Shown here: piece after piece, positions 38,793-49,535 of the stretch
How positions within the stretch are numbered: position 1 is the first letter of the stretch
Layout: each line of letters begins with the position of its first letter
Assembly (NCBI RefSeq): GCF_900635775.1
Contig: NZ_LR134167.1
Coordinates: forward strand, 186,001 to 250,000
DNA: 64,000 bases
Origin: Avibacterium volantium
GTDB lineage: Bacteria > Pseudomonadota > Gammaproteobacteria > Enterobacterales > Pasteurellaceae
Direction of reading: 5' to 3'
Made by a program: the position numbers and the translations under genes
Notes under the pieces: model-generated
Databases searched by the model: none
Seen by the model: the letters and a program-made list of their open reading frames with translations, nothing else
What the model was told of the DNA's origin: nothing

Positions 38793-41273
38793 TTAGGCTT
38801 TTTCCACTTTAACGGCACATTTTTTGAAGTCCGTTTCTTTTGAAATTGGGTCAGTGGCATCTAAGGTTAATTTATTTACCAACTGGCCAGCATCAAAGAA
38901 GGTGGTGAAAACTAAACCTTCAGGACATTTATTACGTCCACGAGTATCTACATAGGAAATAATTTCCCCACGGCGTGATGAGACTTTGATCTTATCACCG
39001 TGGCGTAAACCACGTTTTTTCGCATCGTTAGGGTGCATCCAAACCACATTGTTCGGGAATGAACGGTGTAATTCAGGCACGCGGCGAGTCATTGTTCCTG
39101 TATGCCAGTGTTCTAACACACGGCCAGTAGATAACCATAAATCGTATTCTTCATCAGGCACTTCTGCAGGTGGCTCATAAGGCACGGCTAAAATCACCGC
39201 ACGTTTATCTGGCTGACCATAGAAAGACACTTCTTCGCCTGATTTCACATAAGGATCGTAACCTTCACGGTAACGCCATAGGGTTTCTTTGCCCTCTACC
39301 ACTGGCCAACGTAAACCGCGCGCTTTGTGGTAAAGATCGTATTCGGCTAAATCGTGGCCGTGGCCGCGACCAAATGACGCATATTCTTCAAACAAGCCTT
39401 TTTGAATGTAGAAGCCGAAATCGTAAGCTTCATCGTTAAGACGATCATTGAGTTCAGCGTTAGAATATTTATCTACATTACCGTTGCGGTATAACACCTC
39501 GTATAAGGTTTTGCCTTTAAATTCTGGGTTCGCATTTAAAAGCTCTGCTGGCCATACTTCATCAGTAGTGAAGTATTTAGAAAATTCCACTAATTGCCAT
39601 AAGTCAGATTTCGCTTCGCCCGGTGCTTTTACTTGCTGACGCCATACTTGTGTGCGGCGCTCTGCGTTACCATAAGCCCCTTCTTTTTCCACCCACATTG
39701 CGGTTGGCAACATTAAATCCGCCGCTAAGGCTGATACTGTTGGGTATGGATCGGAAACCACGATGAAGTTTTCAGGGTTACGCCAGCCTGGGAAAGTTTC
39801 TTCGTTGATGTTTGGGCCACCTTGCATATTGTTAGTACACATTTGCCATAACACGCGCATTTTGCCGTCTTTTAACGCACGGCTTTGTGCCACGGCGTGA
39901 TAGCCTAATTTATCAGTGATCGTGCCAGCTGGGATTTTCCACGTTTTTTCTGCAATCGCACGATGTTCTGGCTTGGTAACCACCATATCAGCAGGTAAAC
40001 GGTGGATAAATGTCCCCACTTCACGCGCCGTACCACAAGCAGATGGCTGACCAGTTAAGGAGAACGGGCCACAACCTGGGATAGAAATTTTACCGGTTAA
40101 TAAGTGAATGTTGTAAATCAAGTGGTTTGCCCACACACCACGGGTATGCTGGTTAAAGCCCATTGTCCAGAAAGACACCACTTTGCGTTTTGGATCGGCA
40201 TAAAGCTGCGCCAAACTTTCTAATTGATCTTTTGGCACACCAGACATTTCGTGAGCTTTCTCAAGGGTATATTCAGACACAAGCGCTTTGAGTTCTTCAA
40301 AGTTACTGTCGTACATTTTACCGCTATTGGCATTTTTCGCTGCTTTTTGACGCGGATCGCTATCACGCAAGCCATAACCAATGTCGGTTTCACCACGTTT
40401 GAATTTGGTATGTTTATTCACGAAATCCCAGTTAATGGCATCGTTTTGAATGAGATAGTTGATGATGTAGTTGAGAATCACCAAGTCAGCTTGCGGTGTG
40501 AACACCATACCGTTATCTGCTAGCTCAAAGCTGCGGTGTTCAAAGGTAGAAAGCACGGCCACTTTTACATCAGGGTTAGATAAACGGCGATCAGAAATAC
40601 GCGACCATAAAATTGGGTGCATTTCCGCCATATTTGAACCCCATAAAACAAAGGCTTCGGCGTGTTCAATGTCATCATAACAGCCCATTGGCTCATCAAT
40701 ACCAAAGGTACGCAAAAATGCCACCGCGGCAGAGGCCATACAATGGCGCGCATTTGGATCGATATTGTTAGAACGGAAACCTGCTTTCCAAAGTTTCGCT
40801 TTGGCATAACCTTCAAAAATGGTGCTTTGTCCAGAAGTGAACATTCCCACGCCATTCGGGCCACGTTCTTTCATCGCGTTTAAGAATTTCTCTTTCATTG
40901 TTTTGAACGCAGTATCCCAAGTAACTGGGGTAAATTCCCCATTTTTGTCGTACTTGCCGTCTTTCATACGCAACATTGGTTGGGTTAAACGGTCTTTTCC
41001 GTACATAATTTTCGGCAAGAAGTACCCTTTAATACAGTTCAAACCACGGTTTACTTCTGCATCAGGATCACCTTGTGATGCCACAACGCGTCCGTTTTGT
41101 GTTCCTACTAATACGCCACAACCTGTACCACAGAAACGGCAAACACCTTTGTCCCATTTGATACTGTTATCCTGTGCGGCTTCCACGTTTTTCACTGGAA
41201 TGCTTAATCCAGCGACAGCTGCTGCAGCGGCGGCTGCATTGGCTTTCATAAAGTCTCGGCGACTTAAATTCAT
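38793..41273 (-). CDS. napA: periplasmic nitrate reductase catalytic subunit NapA
   Basis: 826 residues. Twin-arginine signal [20 protein letters not shown]. One 4Fe-4S cluster with Cys45, Cys48, Cys52 and Cys80; molybdenum ligand Cys178 in ARHCMASA. Binds bis-molybdopterin guanine dinucleotide and reduces nitrate to nitrite in the periplasm. The chain is complete through the C-terminal dinucleotide-binding part ([18 protein letters not shown]). Confidence 0.98.
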   Translation of the reverse strand: MNLSRRDFMKANAAAAAAAVAGLSIPVKNVEAAQDNSIKWDKGVCRFCGTGCGVLVGTQNGRVVASQGDPDAEVNRGLNCIKGYFLPKIMYGKDRLTQPMLRMKDGKYDKNGEFTPVTWDTAFKTMKEKFLNAMKERGPNGVGMFTSGQSTIFEGYAKAKLWKAGFRSNNIDPNARHCMASAAVAFLRTFGIDEPMGCYDDIEHAEAFVLWGSNMAEMHPILWSRISDRRLSNPDVKVAVLSTFEHRSFELADNGMVFTPQADLVILNYIINYLIQNDAINWDFVNKHTKFKRGETDIGYGLRDSDPRQKAAKNANSGKMYDSNFEELKALVSEYTLEKAHEMSGVPKDQLESLAQLYADPKRKVVSFWTMGFNQHTRGVWANHLIYNIHLLTGKISIPGCGPFSLTGQPSACGTAREVGTFIHRLPADMVVTKPEHRAIAEKTWKIPAGTITDKLGYHAVAQSRALKDGKMRVLWQMCTNNMQGGPNINEETFPGWRNPENFIVVSDPYPTVSALAADLMLPTAMWVEKEGAYGNAERRTQVWRQQVKAPGEAKSDLWQLVEFSKYFTTDEVWPAELLNANPEFKGKTLYEVLYRNGNVDKYSNAELNDRLNDEAYDFGFYIQKGLFEEYASFGRGHGHDLAEYDLYHKARGLRWPVVEGKETLWRYREGYDPYVKSGEEVSFYGQPDKRAVILAVPYEPPAEVPDEEYDLWLSTGRVLEHWHTGTMTRRVPELHRSFPNNVVWMHPNDAKKRGLRHGDKIKVSSRRGEIISYVDTRGRNKCPEGLVFTTFFDAGQLVNKLTLDATDPISKETDFKKCAVKVEKA

Positions 41274-41299
41274 CTCATTTCCCCCACGAGTATGATTAA

Positions 41300-41587
41300 T
41301 TATTCATCATTGCCATCATCTTGTTGATGATAGACCAAAGATACGGTAATCACGCCATCAATATTGCGTGCTTGCTCCATTTGTTCGAGCAAAATATGTT
41401 GATCGTGAGATTGCATCACCACCACCAACTTGCCTTTTTCTACATCTTCGGCAGGCACTTCAGCATAAGGCAGCGCTAAAAGTGCGGTCTTAATTTTTTC
41501 AATTTTTTGCGGATTACATTGAACAATCACGCCACAAACGTGCCATTCTTCCGCTTTATCCATTGGGATAATTTCTTGTTCTGACAT
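41300..41587 (-). CDS. napD: NapA Tat-signal chaperone NapD
   Basis: 95 residues, ferredoxin-like fold with [14 protein letters not shown] at the start and [10 protein letters not shown] in the middle. Binds the NapA signal peptide and holds back export until cofactors are inserted. Starts 2 nt after napF. An uptake sequence lies inside the gene. Confidence 0.93.
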   Translation of the reverse strand: MSEQEIIPMDKAEEWHVCGVIVQCNPQKIEKIKTALLALPYAEVPAEDVEKGKLVVVMQSHDQHILLEQMEQARNIDGVITVSLVYHQQDDGNDE

Positions 41588-41589
41588 AG

Positions 41590-42114
41590 TTATTCCTGTG
41601 GATAATCAAGTTTAATCGCAGAAACTGGGCAGGCACTAATGCACGCACCGCAACCATTACAATCCGCCAAACTCAGGCTTGGTTGCGCCACCTTACCAAG
41701 CTGCGGCACAAAACGAATCGCACGCATTTCACAACTGTCTTGGCAGGCACGACATTCCACCTGTTTTTGCGTTAAGCATTCATTGGTAATGTCAATTTTA
41801 TGCCGCCAAGCCACTTCGCTAACTGGGCGAAAAACAGGCTGCTGGCACACCTCCACGCATTTTTGACAAAAGGTACATTCACCTTTATCAAACTGCACTT
41901 CAGGAAATCCACCTTGCCCTTGCACTAAAATCTGCGTTTCGCAGGCTTTGGCACAATCGCCACAAGCGGTGCAGTGTTGAATAAACAGCGCTTCACTCAC
42001 CGCCCAAGGTGGACGCACGCCCTGAAAACCTTGTACTTTTACCGTTTCGCTTTGTAATGAATGCAGAAACTCTCCACGCAAAAAACGGCGTCTAGGTAAT
42101 GCGGTTTCTGACAT
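41590..42114 (-). CDS. napF: ferredoxin-type protein NapF
   Basis: 174 residues from ATG 42114 (MSETALPRRRFLRGEF), matching the E. coli NapF N-terminus; the open frame extends 45 codons upstream through the promoter region. Four Cys clusters: CTACGDCAKACE, CTFCQKCVEVCQ, CRACQDSCE and CNGCGACISACP. A cytoplasmic helper in NapA maturation. First gene of the nap operon. Confidence 0.93.
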   Translation of the reverse strand: MSETALPRRRFLRGEFLHSLQSETVKVQGFQGVRPPWAVSEALFIQHCTACGDCAKACETQILVQGQGGFPEVQFDKGECTFCQKCVEVCQQPVFRPVSEVAWRHKIDITNECLTQKQVECRACQDSCEMRAIRFVPQLGKVAQPSLSLADCNGCGACISACPVSAIKLDYPQE

Positions 42115-42193
42115 TTTCACGATCCAAAATGGTTTTTTACTAGGTTCGCTATTGTCTAAAGGTAAAGCAAGATTTTTAATAACCTGAATTGAG

Positions 42194-42233
42194 TATTTAG
42201 GCAGAAAATCACGCTTTTGTTGCGTTAGATCAA
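42194..42233 (-). promoter_or_regulatory. candidate FNR-dependent nap promoter
   Basis: TTGCG-TTAG-ATCAA at 42220-42233 matches the FNR site TTGAT-N4-ATCAA in 8 of 10 bases. A TAAATA hexamer on the minus strand (42199-42194) is centred 30 nt away, the spacing of a class II FNR promoter. The operon is about 80 nt downstream. NarP heptamers were looked for but not clearly found. Confidence 0.45.
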
Positions 42234-42337
42234 AATTATCACCACGCATTAATTTTATTCATTAGATACAAAATAAAGTGCGGGGAAATTTTTGTGAAAA
42301 TTTCCTGTTCGAGAGCTAAAACAGCAATGGGATTTTT

Positions 42338-42346
42338 TGCTAGAAT
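42338..42346 (+). promoter_or_regulatory. extended -10 promoter of narQ
   Basis: TGC-TAGAAT, an extended -10. The transcript would start near 42353, leaving a very short leader before narQ and making the GTG at 42377 a better start than the TTG at 42362. Confidence 0.5.
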
Positions 42347-42361
42347 AGCCCTTAATTCTGA

Positions 42362-44089
42362 TTGCCATTGCCAAGCGTGAACATTGTGAAAACTAAAAAA
42401 CATTCGGTGGCGACAAAAATCGCCAATTATTTATTGCTCATTATCATCTTTGCCGCATTCATCAGCTTGCTCAGTTTGATTGTGATGCAAAGTAACAAAT
42501 CTGATGCGGAATTAATCAACGTATCGGGTTCATTGCGAATGCAAAGTTATCGCATTTTATATGAAATTGAACACGAACCGCAGTTGGTAGCAGAAAATTT
42601 ACAACAATACCGCGCGACCTTATATTCCAGCACTTTAGCGGATATTAACCAGCAATTTTTCGTGCCTTCTGATGTAAAACAGGCTTATAAAAACTTGGTT
42701 GCACGTTGGGAAACGATGGAAGTTTATGCCAAGCAATTAGACTACCAAGCCTATCAAAAAGAAGTGAAAAATTATGTTGAGCAAGTCGATCAATTTGTCT
42801 ATAACTTGCAAGAATTTGCAGAGAAAAAGCACGATTTTGCGGTATTATTCATTCTTTTCACAATGTTATCGATTGTTGCAATGGTGTCTTATGTCGTGTG
42901 GTTTACCAAAAAGCAAATGGTTCGCCCACTGGAAAAATTAGCCTTAGCAAGTACACAGGTACAAATTGGACAGTTTAATCATATTCCCCTTGATGTGAAT
43001 AACGATGACGAAATCGGGCGGCTTTCTTCCGTATTCACCAAAATGGCGAGCGATTTACAAAAGCTTTATGCAGGGCTTGAAGAAAAAGTGAATGAGAAAA
43101 CGCAAAAGCTCAGCCAAGCCAACCGTTCTTTATCAATGCTTTATCAATGTTCTCAATTAGTTACCACCAATAATATTGACCCGACATTGCTAAAGCAGGT
43201 GCTAAACCAAATTAAAGTGAATGAACATTTACGCTATATTGAATTAAGCGTTTATGGCGCTGAGCATTGGCATATTTATTTAGGGGAAAAAGAACAAGAT
43301 TTCCCAATACAGGAAACTGAACTTCTCATTGAAGGTGATAAACTCGGCACGCTGTATTGGCAAGCAGGCCTGCCTTGCCCTGATTTACGCACAATGCACA
43401 ATGTGTCGCAAATGTTGAGCCGTTCACTCTATTTCCACCATACACAACGCCAGCAACAACAGCTCTTATTAATGGAAGAGCGGTCAATTATTGCGCGAGA
43501 ATTACACGATTCTTTAGCGCAAGTGCTGGCTTATCTGCAAATTCAGCTCACGTTATTGAAACATAATTTAAATAAAGAAGGGGAACAAAATAAGGAAAAA
43601 AGCCTTTTTATTATTAAAGATTTTGAACAAGCCTTGAATGATGGGTATGTTCAATTGCGTGAGTTGTTGGCCACGTTTCGCTTGACCGTGCAAGAGGCAA
43701 ATTTACAATTAGCACTGGAACAAGTGATCGATTCTTTACGCAATCAAACAGAAATGAAAATGCGCGTGGAATGCAGTTTGCCGTCCCACACTTTCAATGC
43801 GCAACAGCTAGTACACGCCTTGCAAATTGTGCGTGAAGCAGCGTTAAACGCGATTAAACATTCCCAAGGCACGGAAATTGAAGTGATTGCACATACCAAT
43901 GATGACGGTGAATATGAGCTGTTAGTGCGCGATAATGGCGTAGGCATTCCAAGCCTTGATGAGCCTGCGGGGCATTACGGTTTGAATATAATGAATGAAC
44001 GCAGCGCCCAACTCAATGCTATACTACGCATCAATAATCGTCCTGAAGGTGGCACAGAAGTGAAAATCACGCTGCCGAATAAATTATAG
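42362..44089 (+). CDS. narQ: nitrate/nitrite sensor histidine kinase NarQ
   Basis: 575 residues from TTG 42362. GTG at 42377 gives MNIVKTKKHSVATK, which fits E. coli MIVKRPVS better; the start is uncertain and no good ribosome site is seen. Two membrane segments flank a periplasmic domain carrying the nitrate-binding P-box (NVSGSLRMQSYR). HAMP, a cysteine-containing linker (LYQCSQ), the HisKA_3 motif ARELHDSLAQVL with His382 and an ATPase domain (VRDNGVG, GHYGLNIMNER) follow. Divergent from the nap operon; the partner is NarP at 5.4 kb. Confidence 0.94.
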   Translation: MPLPSVNIVKTKKHSVATKIANYLLLIIIFAAFISLLSLIVMQSNKSDAELINVSGSLRMQSYRILYEIEHEPQLVAENLQQYRATLYSSTLADINQQFFVPSDVKQAYKNLVARWETMEVYAKQLDYQAYQKEVKNYVEQVDQFVYNLQEFAEKKHDFAVLFILFTMLSIVAMVSYVVWFTKKQMVRPLEKLALASTQVQIGQFNHIPLDVNNDDEIGRLSSVFTKMASDLQKLYAGLEEKVNEKTQKLSQANRSLSMLYQCSQLVTTNNIDPTLLKQVLNQIKVNEHLRYIELSVYGAEHWHIYLGEKEQDFPIQETELLIEGDKLGTLYWQAGLPCPDLRTMHNVSQMLSRSLYFHHTQRQQQQLLLMEERSIIARELHDSLAQVLAYLQIQLTLLKHNLNKEGEQNKEKSLFIIKDFEQALNDGYVQLRELLATFRLTVQEANLQLALEQVIDSLRNQTEMKMRVECSLPSHTFNAQQLVHALQIVREAALNAIKHSQGTEIEVIAHTNDDGEYELLVRDNGVGIPSLDEPAGHYGLNIMNERSAQLNAILRINNRPEGGTEVKITLPNKL

Positions 44090-44104
44090 AGATTAAGGAA
44101 CACA

Positions 44105-45139
44105 ATGGAAAATCTTCAACCATTTCATACATTTGGAACCAATGCACAAGCAAAAATGGTGAAAAAAATCACCGCACTTGAACAAATTCTGCCCCTTTGG
44201 CAGCAAGCTCAACAACAGCAGCTCCCTGTGCTTTTTCTCGGGCAAGGCAGTAATGTATTGTTTGTGGAAGATTTTGACGGGATCGTGCTGGTAAATGCGC
44301 TCAAAGGTATCGAACATCGCCAAGATGACCACTTTCATTATCTTCACGTTCAAGGCGGCGAAAATTGGCACGAGCTAGTGCAATGGAGCTTAAAACAAGG
44401 CATTTATGGCTTAGAAAACCTAGCCTTAATCCCCGGCTGTGTGGGATCGGCGCCAATCCAAAATATCGGGGCTTATGGCGTAGAATTTAAAGATGTATGC
44501 GATTATGTGGACGTGCTGAATCTGAATACCGGGGAAATTTTTCGTTTAAGCAAAGCGGAATGTCAATTTGGCTATCGCGAAAGCCTATTTAAACATCAAT
44601 ATAAAGACGGTTATATGATTGTCGCCGTGGGATTAAAACTCACCAAAGATTGGCAGCCTGTGCTAAGTTATGGCACGCTTTCACGTTTTGATCCTGCCAC
44701 GGTAACAGCGGAGGAAATTTTCGCTGAAGTTTGTGCAGTACGCAGCGCAAAATTGCCAAATCCACAAGAATTGGGCAACGCGGGGAGCTTTTTCAAAAAT
44801 CCTGTGATTTCCACCGCACTTTTTGAACAATTAAAAAGCCAATATCCAGAAATGCCAAGCTATCTGCAGCCAGATGGCACCGTGAAGCTAGCCGCAGGTT
44901 GGTTGATTGATCAATGTGGCCTAAAAGGCCATCAACTTGGTGGTGCGGCGGTGCATCAAAACCAAGCCTTAGTGCTAGTGAATAAAGCAAACGCGAGCGG
45001 TAAAGAGGTGGCGAATCTTGCCCATCATATTCGCCAAAAGGTAGCGGAAAAATTTGCTGTGTATTTGCATCCAGAAGTGCGTTTTATCGGCGCGCAAGGC
45101 GAAATTGACAGCGAACAATTTATTTCATCACAACATTAA
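44105..45139 (+). CDS. murB: UDP-N-acetylenolpyruvoylglucosamine reductase
   Basis: 344 residues, type I MurB. FAD-binding segments [17 protein letters not shown] and [23 protein letters not shown]; the catalytic serine is in [10 protein letters not shown]. Makes UDP-MurNAc for peptidoglycan. Starts 15 nt after narQ, the Haemophilus order. Confidence 0.97.
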   Translation: MENLQPFHTFGTNAQAKMVKKITALEQILPLWQQAQQQQLPVLFLGQGSNVLFVEDFDGIVLVNALKGIEHRQDDHFHYLHVQGGENWHELVQWSLKQGIYGLENLALIPGCVGSAPIQNIGAYGVEFKDVCDYVDVLNLNTGEIFRLSKAECQFGYRESLFKHQYKDGYMIVAVGLKLTKDWQPVLSYGTLSRFDPATVTAEEIFAEVCAVRSAKLPNPQELGNAGSFFKNPVISTALFEQLKSQYPEMPSYLQPDGTVKLAAGWLIDQCGLKGHQLGGAAVHQNQALVLVNKANASGKEVANLAHHIRQKVAEKFAVYLHPEVRFIGAQGEIDSEQFISSQH

Positions 45140-45170
45140 TCATTATTCTTACTTAAACAAAGGAAGCAAA

Positions 45171-45485
45171 ATGGATTTCAAAACAATTTTAGAAACCTTA
45201 CCAACTATCGATCACCTTGCAGGCTTAAGCGTATTTGACGGTGAAACGCAAATTCATCACATTCCTGCCATTGCAGGCAAACTTGGCTCATTACGTCTGT
45301 ATAACGCTCTTGCACAAGAATTTAACGGAAAATTAGACCGCACTTGCGCAGAAAAAGGCTTGCAACTTTTTGCTGAACACACGCAAGATGCCAAACAGTT
45401 CCCTGGCAAGCACCCGAATATTGACCTGTTATTTACGGTGATTGAACAGGGCAAGGACTATCGCTTAGTACCAGAAGAAAAATAA
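45171..45485 (+). CDS. small conserved protein, DUF2322-like
   Basis: 104 residues from ATG 45171 with AAAGGAAG 5 nt upstream; an alternative start upstream overlaps murB. Acidic, no signal or membrane segment. Segments IDHLAGLSVFDGETQIHHIPAIAGKLGSLRLYNAL and GKHPNIDLLFTVI look like the DUF2322 family from memory, not from a search. Lies between murB and rpoH; no function is known to me. Confidence 0.7.
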   Translation: MDFKTILETLPTIDHLAGLSVFDGETQIHHIPAIAGKLGSLRLYNALAQEFNGKLDRTCAEKGLQLFAEHTQDAKQFPGKHPNIDLLFTVIEQGKDYRLVPEEK

Positions 45486-45630
45486 GCGTTAAGTCTTGTA
45501 GAACAGGGGCTGAGCGAGATTTTTTGAAGATTTATTTTATTTAGTAAAAAATTTATCAACAGTAACGAACTTTCTTAAAAGTCCATAGTCTAAACCTAAA
45601 AGAAAAGGATAGATTAATCGTTATAATCGA

Positions 45631-45658
45631 TTGACCTTATTATAGATTATGTTATAAA
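45631..45658 (+). promoter_or_regulatory. sigma-70 promoter of rpoH
   Basis: TTGACC and TATAAA separated by 16 nt, 38 nt before the rpoH start. The leader includes GCCC/GGGC near 45660-45675. A small hairpin next to the ribosome site could matter for heat control of rpoH translation. Confidence 0.6.
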
Positions 45659-45695
45659 TAGCCCTAGAGTTGGGCGTAAAATAAGAAGGAATATG

Positions 45696-46541
45696 ATGAA
45701 CAAAGATACACAAACCCTAATGTTAGTTCCTCAAGGCAGCTTAGAAGGCTATATCCGTGCTGCGAACGAATATCCTATGCTAAGCGCAGAGGAAGAAAAG
45801 GAATTAGCGGAACGTTTGTATTATAAAGAAGATCTTGAGGCAGCGAAAAAACTGATTTTGTCCCATCTTCGCTTTGTGATCCACGTTGCGCGTGGCTATT
45901 CCGGTTATGGATTACCACAGGCTGATTTGATTCAAGAAGGCAATATCGGCTTAATGAAAGCGGTAAAACGCTTTAATCCCGAAGTGGGCGTACGCCTTGT
46001 TTCCTTTGCAGTGCATTGGATCAAAGCAGAAATTCACGAATATGTGCTACGCAACTGGCGTATCGTAAAAGTGGCAACCACAAAAGCACAACGTAAATTA
46101 TTCTTCAACCTACGCAAAACCAAACAACGCCTAGGTTGGTTCAATGATAATGAAGTAGATATGGTGGCACAAGAGCTTGGCGTATCTAAACAAGATGTGA
46201 TTGAAATGGAAAGCCGTATGACTGGAGCAGATGTTGGCTTTGATCTTTCTAATGAAGATGATGACGAAAGCTTTGCACCAGCGCTTTATCTTGAAGATAA
46301 AAGCTCAAACTTTGCCGCAGAACTTGAAAATGAAAATTATGAAACTCAAGCGGCAGATCAAGTTGCCACCGCGCTTGAAGGCTTAGACGAACGTAGCCAA
46401 GACATTATCAAAGCACGTTGGTTAGATGAAAACAAAGCCACCTTGCAAGATTTAGCAGCGAAATATAATATTTCCGCTGAGCGTGTTCGCCAACTTGAAA
46501 CTAACGCATTGAAAAAACTTAAAAGTGCGGTAACGTTCTAA
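45696..46541 (+). CDS. rpoH: heat-shock sigma factor RpoH (sigma 32)
   Basis: 281 residues from ATG 45696, 5 nt from AAGGA; an ATG one codon earlier is too close to it. Region 2 contains [21 protein letters not shown] and [21 protein letters not shown]; the RpoH box region [19 protein letters not shown] is present; region 4 helix [17 protein letters not shown]. The final codons (KSAV) are encoded by an uptake sequence. Confidence 0.97.
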   Translation: MNKDTQTLMLVPQGSLEGYIRAANEYPMLSAEEEKELAERLYYKEDLEAAKKLILSHLRFVIHVARGYSGYGLPQADLIQEGNIGLMKAVKRFNPEVGVRLVSFAVHWIKAEIHEYVLRNWRIVKVATTKAQRKLFFNLRKTKQRLGWFNDNEVDMVAQELGVSKQDVIEMESRMTGADVGFDLSNEDDDESFAPALYLEDKSSNFAAELENENYETQAADQVATALEGLDERSQDIIKARWLDENKATLQDLAAKYNISAERVRQLETNALKKLKSAVTF

Positions 46542-46558
46542 AGGAAAATAACAAAAAG

Positions 46559-46586
46559 AAGCACTGATTAATTCAGTGCTTTTTTA
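46559..46586 (+). terminator. terminator after rpoH
   Basis: 9-bp perfect stem AAGCACTGA/TCAGTGCTT, 5-nt loop, T-run. Confidence 0.92.
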
Positions 46587-46670
46587 TTAGCCAAATTTAG
46601 ACTTATCCACACGATAACGTTGTAAAAATAAAGTGCGGTGCAAATTTTCTAAATTTTATTGCAATAAAAA

Positions 46671-46692
46671 AGTCTAGGTATTTTCCTAGGCT
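46671..46692 (-). terminator. terminator after asnA
   Basis: AGCCTAGG/CCTAGACT stem followed by TTTTTT on the minus strand, 19 nt past the asnA stop. Confidence 0.75.
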
Positions 46693-46710
46693 TTTATGCT
46701 TCTAAGGAAA

Positions 46711-47703
46711 TTAAAGAATGTTGGCAAACTCTTCCATCACAGATTTAGGCCATACGCTTGATTGCACTTCACCGATATGCTTTTTGTGCAACAATAACAT
46801 CGCTAAACGTGATTGACCGATACCACCGCCGATAGAAAGGGGTAAGCGACCGTTTACTAAATCTTGGTGCCAGTCAAATTGTAAACGATCTTCATCACCC
46901 GTGATGGCAAGCTGTTTGCGTAAAGCGGTTTCATCAACACGAATACCCATTGAAGAAAGCTCAAATGCACGTTCTAAGGTTGGGTTCCAAACTAAAATAT
47001 CACCGTTTAAGCCTTTGTATTCGCCCTCAGAAACGGTTGTCCAGTCATCATAATCTGGCGCACGTTTGTCGTGTGGTTTACCGTCTGATAATTCGCCACC
47101 GATACCAATTAAGAACACTGCACCATATTCTTTACAAATGGCGTTTTCACGTTCTTTGTCGTTCATTCCTGGGTAGCGTTTCACTAAATCTTCACTGTGA
47201 ATGAAAGTGATTTCTTGCGGTAAGAAACGTGTTAAACCAAATTTTTCACTCACTGCCGCTTCTGTTTCCAAAATCGCTTGATAAATTTCACGCACGGTTT
47301 CTTTTAAATAATCTAGGTTACGGCGACCTGCGGGGATCACTTTTTCCCAATCCCATTGATCCACATAAACAGAGTGGGTTTGATCTAGGCTGTCTTCATC
47401 TGGACGCAAGGCTTTCATATGCACAAATAAGCCTTCACCTTCCGCAAAACCGAAGCGTGCAAGGGTGTGGCGTTTCCATTTGGCTAAAGAATGAACCACT
47501 TCAAAGGTGGCATCTGTGATCTGTTTCACATTTACTTGCACTGCCTTCTCTGTTCCTGAAAGATTATCTTGAATACCATTGCCTACTTGGCTTAGGATAG
47601 GGCCCTGAACTTCTACAAGACCTAAATGTTCCAAAAGTTTTTGGGTAAAGGTGTTTTTAGCAAAGCTAATTTCTTGTTGTTGTAAAATAAATGATTTTTC
47701 CAT
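46711..47703 (-). CDS. asnA: aspartate-ammonia ligase (asparagine synthetase A)
   Basis: 330 residues from ATG 47703 ([19 protein letters not shown]), the E. coli length; AAGG lies 8 nt upstream. Motifs [37 protein letters not shown] and [16 protein letters not shown]. Makes asparagine from aspartate, ammonia and ATP. Divergent from its regulator asnC. Confidence 0.97.
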   Translation of the reverse strand: MEKSFILQQQEISFAKNTFTQKLLEHLGLVEVQGPILSQVGNGIQDNLSGTEKAVQVNVKQITDATFEVVHSLAKWKRHTLARFGFAEGEGLFVHMKALRPDEDSLDQTHSVYVDQWDWEKVIPAGRRNLDYLKETVREIYQAILETEAAVSEKFGLTRFLPQEITFIHSEDLVKRYPGMNDKERENAICKEYGAVFLIGIGGELSDGKPHDKRAPDYDDWTTVSEGEYKGLNGDILVWNPTLERAFELSSMGIRVDETALRKQLAITGDEDRLQFDWHQDLVNGRLPLSIGGGIGQSRLAMLLLHKKHIGEVQSSVWPKSVMEEFANIL

Positions 47704-47863
47704 TGTATGAACCTTGTTTATTACTGGTTTTGATTTTCGTTGCATATTATTTAATGATATGAGAGCAAAATTCAACACCCACAAACAAAAATAAGATCGA
47801 AAATGGTTTTTCCATAAAAAAGTGGCTATAATTTTAAATCAAATTTAATTTTGGAAAGAGAAA
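47704..47863. promoter_or_regulatory. asnA/asnC divergent control region
   Basis: 160 nt, AT-rich. A good -10 TATAAT for asnC lies at 47827-47832. AsnC is expected to bind here and activate asnA when asparagine is low. No operator was identified with certainty. Confidence 0.5.
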
Positions 47864-48316
47864 ATGCACAATATTGATAACTTAGATAAACAAATCCTGC
47901 GTGTGTTGATTAAAGATGCACGCACCCCTTACGCAGAAATGGCGAAAAATTTTGGCGTAAGCCCTGGGACAATTCACGTTCGTGTAGAAAAAATGCGTCA
48001 AGCGGGTATTATTCAAGGCACAAAGATCCGCATCGATCAGCGTAAACTAGGCTATGATGTCTGTTGTTTCATTGGCATTATTCTCAAAAGCGCGAAAGAT
48101 TACGATAAGGTGATCGCGAAATTAGAAAAATTTGATGAAGTGGTTGAGGCGTATTACACTACGGGAAATTATTCTATTTTTATTAAGGTGATGACCCACA
48201 CTATTGCGGAGCTTCACGCGGTGTTAGCCACCAAAATTCAGTTGATTGATGAAATTCAATCTACCGAAACCTTGATTTCAATGCAAAATCCTATTTTGCG
48301 TGATATTACTCCCTAA
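47864..48316 (+). CDS. asnC: Lrp/AsnC-family regulator AsnC
   Basis: 150 residues. N-terminal helix-turn-helix ([39 protein letters not shown]) and a C-terminal RAM ligand domain ([16 protein letters not shown]). Controls asnA and itself in response to asparagine. Well-spaced GGAAAGAG ribosome site. Confidence 0.95.
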   Translation: MHNIDNLDKQILRVLIKDARTPYAEMAKNFGVSPGTIHVRVEKMRQAGIIQGTKIRIDQRKLGYDVCCFIGIILKSAKDYDKVIAKLEKFDEVVEAYYTTGNYSIFIKVMTHTIAELHAVLATKIQLIDEIQSTETLISMQNPILRDITP

Positions 48317-48351
48317 TCTTTTCATTTATAACAACAAAAATAGGAGTCGTT

Positions 48352-49110
48352 ATGTCTGATGTTTTTCATTTAGGTTTAACTAAATCGATGTTAGAAGGGG
48401 CTGAACTTGCTATTGTGCCGGGCGCACCAGAGCGTGTTGAGCGTATTGCTCGTTTATTGGACAATCCAAAATTTTTAGCCGCGACCAGAGAATTTACTTC
48501 TTGGCTTGGCTATCTTAATGGCAAGGCTGTAGTGGTTTGTTCCACAGGGATTGGTGGGCCTTCGGTTTCCATTGCTGTAGAAGAATTGGCGCAATTAGGA
48601 GTGCGCACTTTCCTACGCATTGGTACAACAGGGGCAATTCAGCCGCATATTAATGTGGGCGATATTTTGATCACTACAGGAGCAGTGCGTTTAGATGGGG
48701 CAAGCCGTCATTTCGCGCCATTAGAATATCCAGCGGTAGCGGACTTTACTTGTACTTCAATGCTTCACAAAGCAGCATTAGAAAATGATAAAGCGAAAGT
48801 GCATATTGGTATCACCGCATCATCAGATACGTTCTACCCAGGGCAAGAGCGCTACGACACTTACACTGGCAAAATTTACCGCCACTATCAAGGTTCATTA
48901 AAACAATGGCAAGAGCTAAATGTAATGAACTACGAAATGGAAAGTGCCACCTTATTTACAATGTGTTCAGCTCTAGGCTTGCGTGCTGGTATGGTGGCTG
49001 GTGCGATTGTAAACCGCACACAGCAAGAAATCCCAAATGAAGAAACCATTCATCAAACCGAGCAAAACGCCATTGATATTGTGGTGAAAGCGGCGGCATT
49101 ATTGGTTTAA
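48352..49110 (+). CDS. udp: uridine phosphorylase
   Basis: 252 residues. Starts [17 protein letters not shown]; phosphate- and substrate-site segments [50 protein letters not shown] and [13 protein letters not shown]. Reversibly cleaves uridine to uracil and ribose-1-phosphate. AGGAG lies 8 nt upstream. Uptake-sequence terminator follows. Confidence 0.96.
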   Translation: MSDVFHLGLTKSMLEGAELAIVPGAPERVERIARLLDNPKFLAATREFTSWLGYLNGKAVVVCSTGIGGPSVSIAVEELAQLGVRTFLRIGTTGAIQPHINVGDILITTGAVRLDGASRHFAPLEYPAVADFTCTSMLHKAALENDKAKVHIGITASSDTFYPGQERYDTYTGKIYRHYQGSLKQWQELNVMNYEMESATLFTMCSALGLRAGMVAGAIVNRTQQEIPNEETIHQTEQNAIDIVVKAAALLV

Positions 49111-49535
49111 TGTTAGAAAAATAGTTAGAAAAAGAAAGTGCGGTGGAATTTTTACGAATTTTTTACCGCACTTTTACTTAACGCTCTAAAATCAAACATA
49201 ACAATCATTATGGATTTTATGCCTTTTTATCCGATTATTTCACCCCGCCAATCAACAAAAGATTGCAATTTCACCCATAAATCGTAAAATCCCTTTGTTC
49301 GTTGAACAGCTATATCGCAAGTATTGTGTATAGGAAATGATCAAACTGTTTTCAATTCTGGTTTTCATCGTTATACCATTCTTGCCGTTTTCAATTTCTC
49401 TTAAGGATTTAAGGAAGGTTAGAAATTTGGCAATTATTGACGCAACGCGTTTTCTCTCGCCTGATTCCTATAAGGTAGCCCATTTTTTACTGAATGGCAT
49501 AACCTTGCAATCCCTTTTGTAAACAGGAGTTTTCT
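49111..49535 (+). other. 425-nt intergenic region between udp and transglutaminase gene
   Basis: The udp end carries an inverted uptake-sequence pair acting as a terminator (49135-49174). A 61-codon open frame at 49337-49522 (hydrophobic N-terminus) has no convincing ribosome site and I do not call it a gene. The rest probably holds the promoter of the transglutaminase operon; no clear -35/-10 was selected. Confidence 0.5.
49135..49174 (+). terminator. terminator formed by inverted uptake sequences
   Basis: AAAGTGCGGT pairs with ACCGCACTTT across a 20-nt loop, with a T-rich tail. It follows udp. Confidence 0.8.

Noticed and set aside
49337..49522. 61-codon hydrophobic open frame before the transglutaminase gene
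   Set aside because: AGGAAATG spacing is too short for a good ribosome site and the second half is not membrane-like; coding support is too weak.
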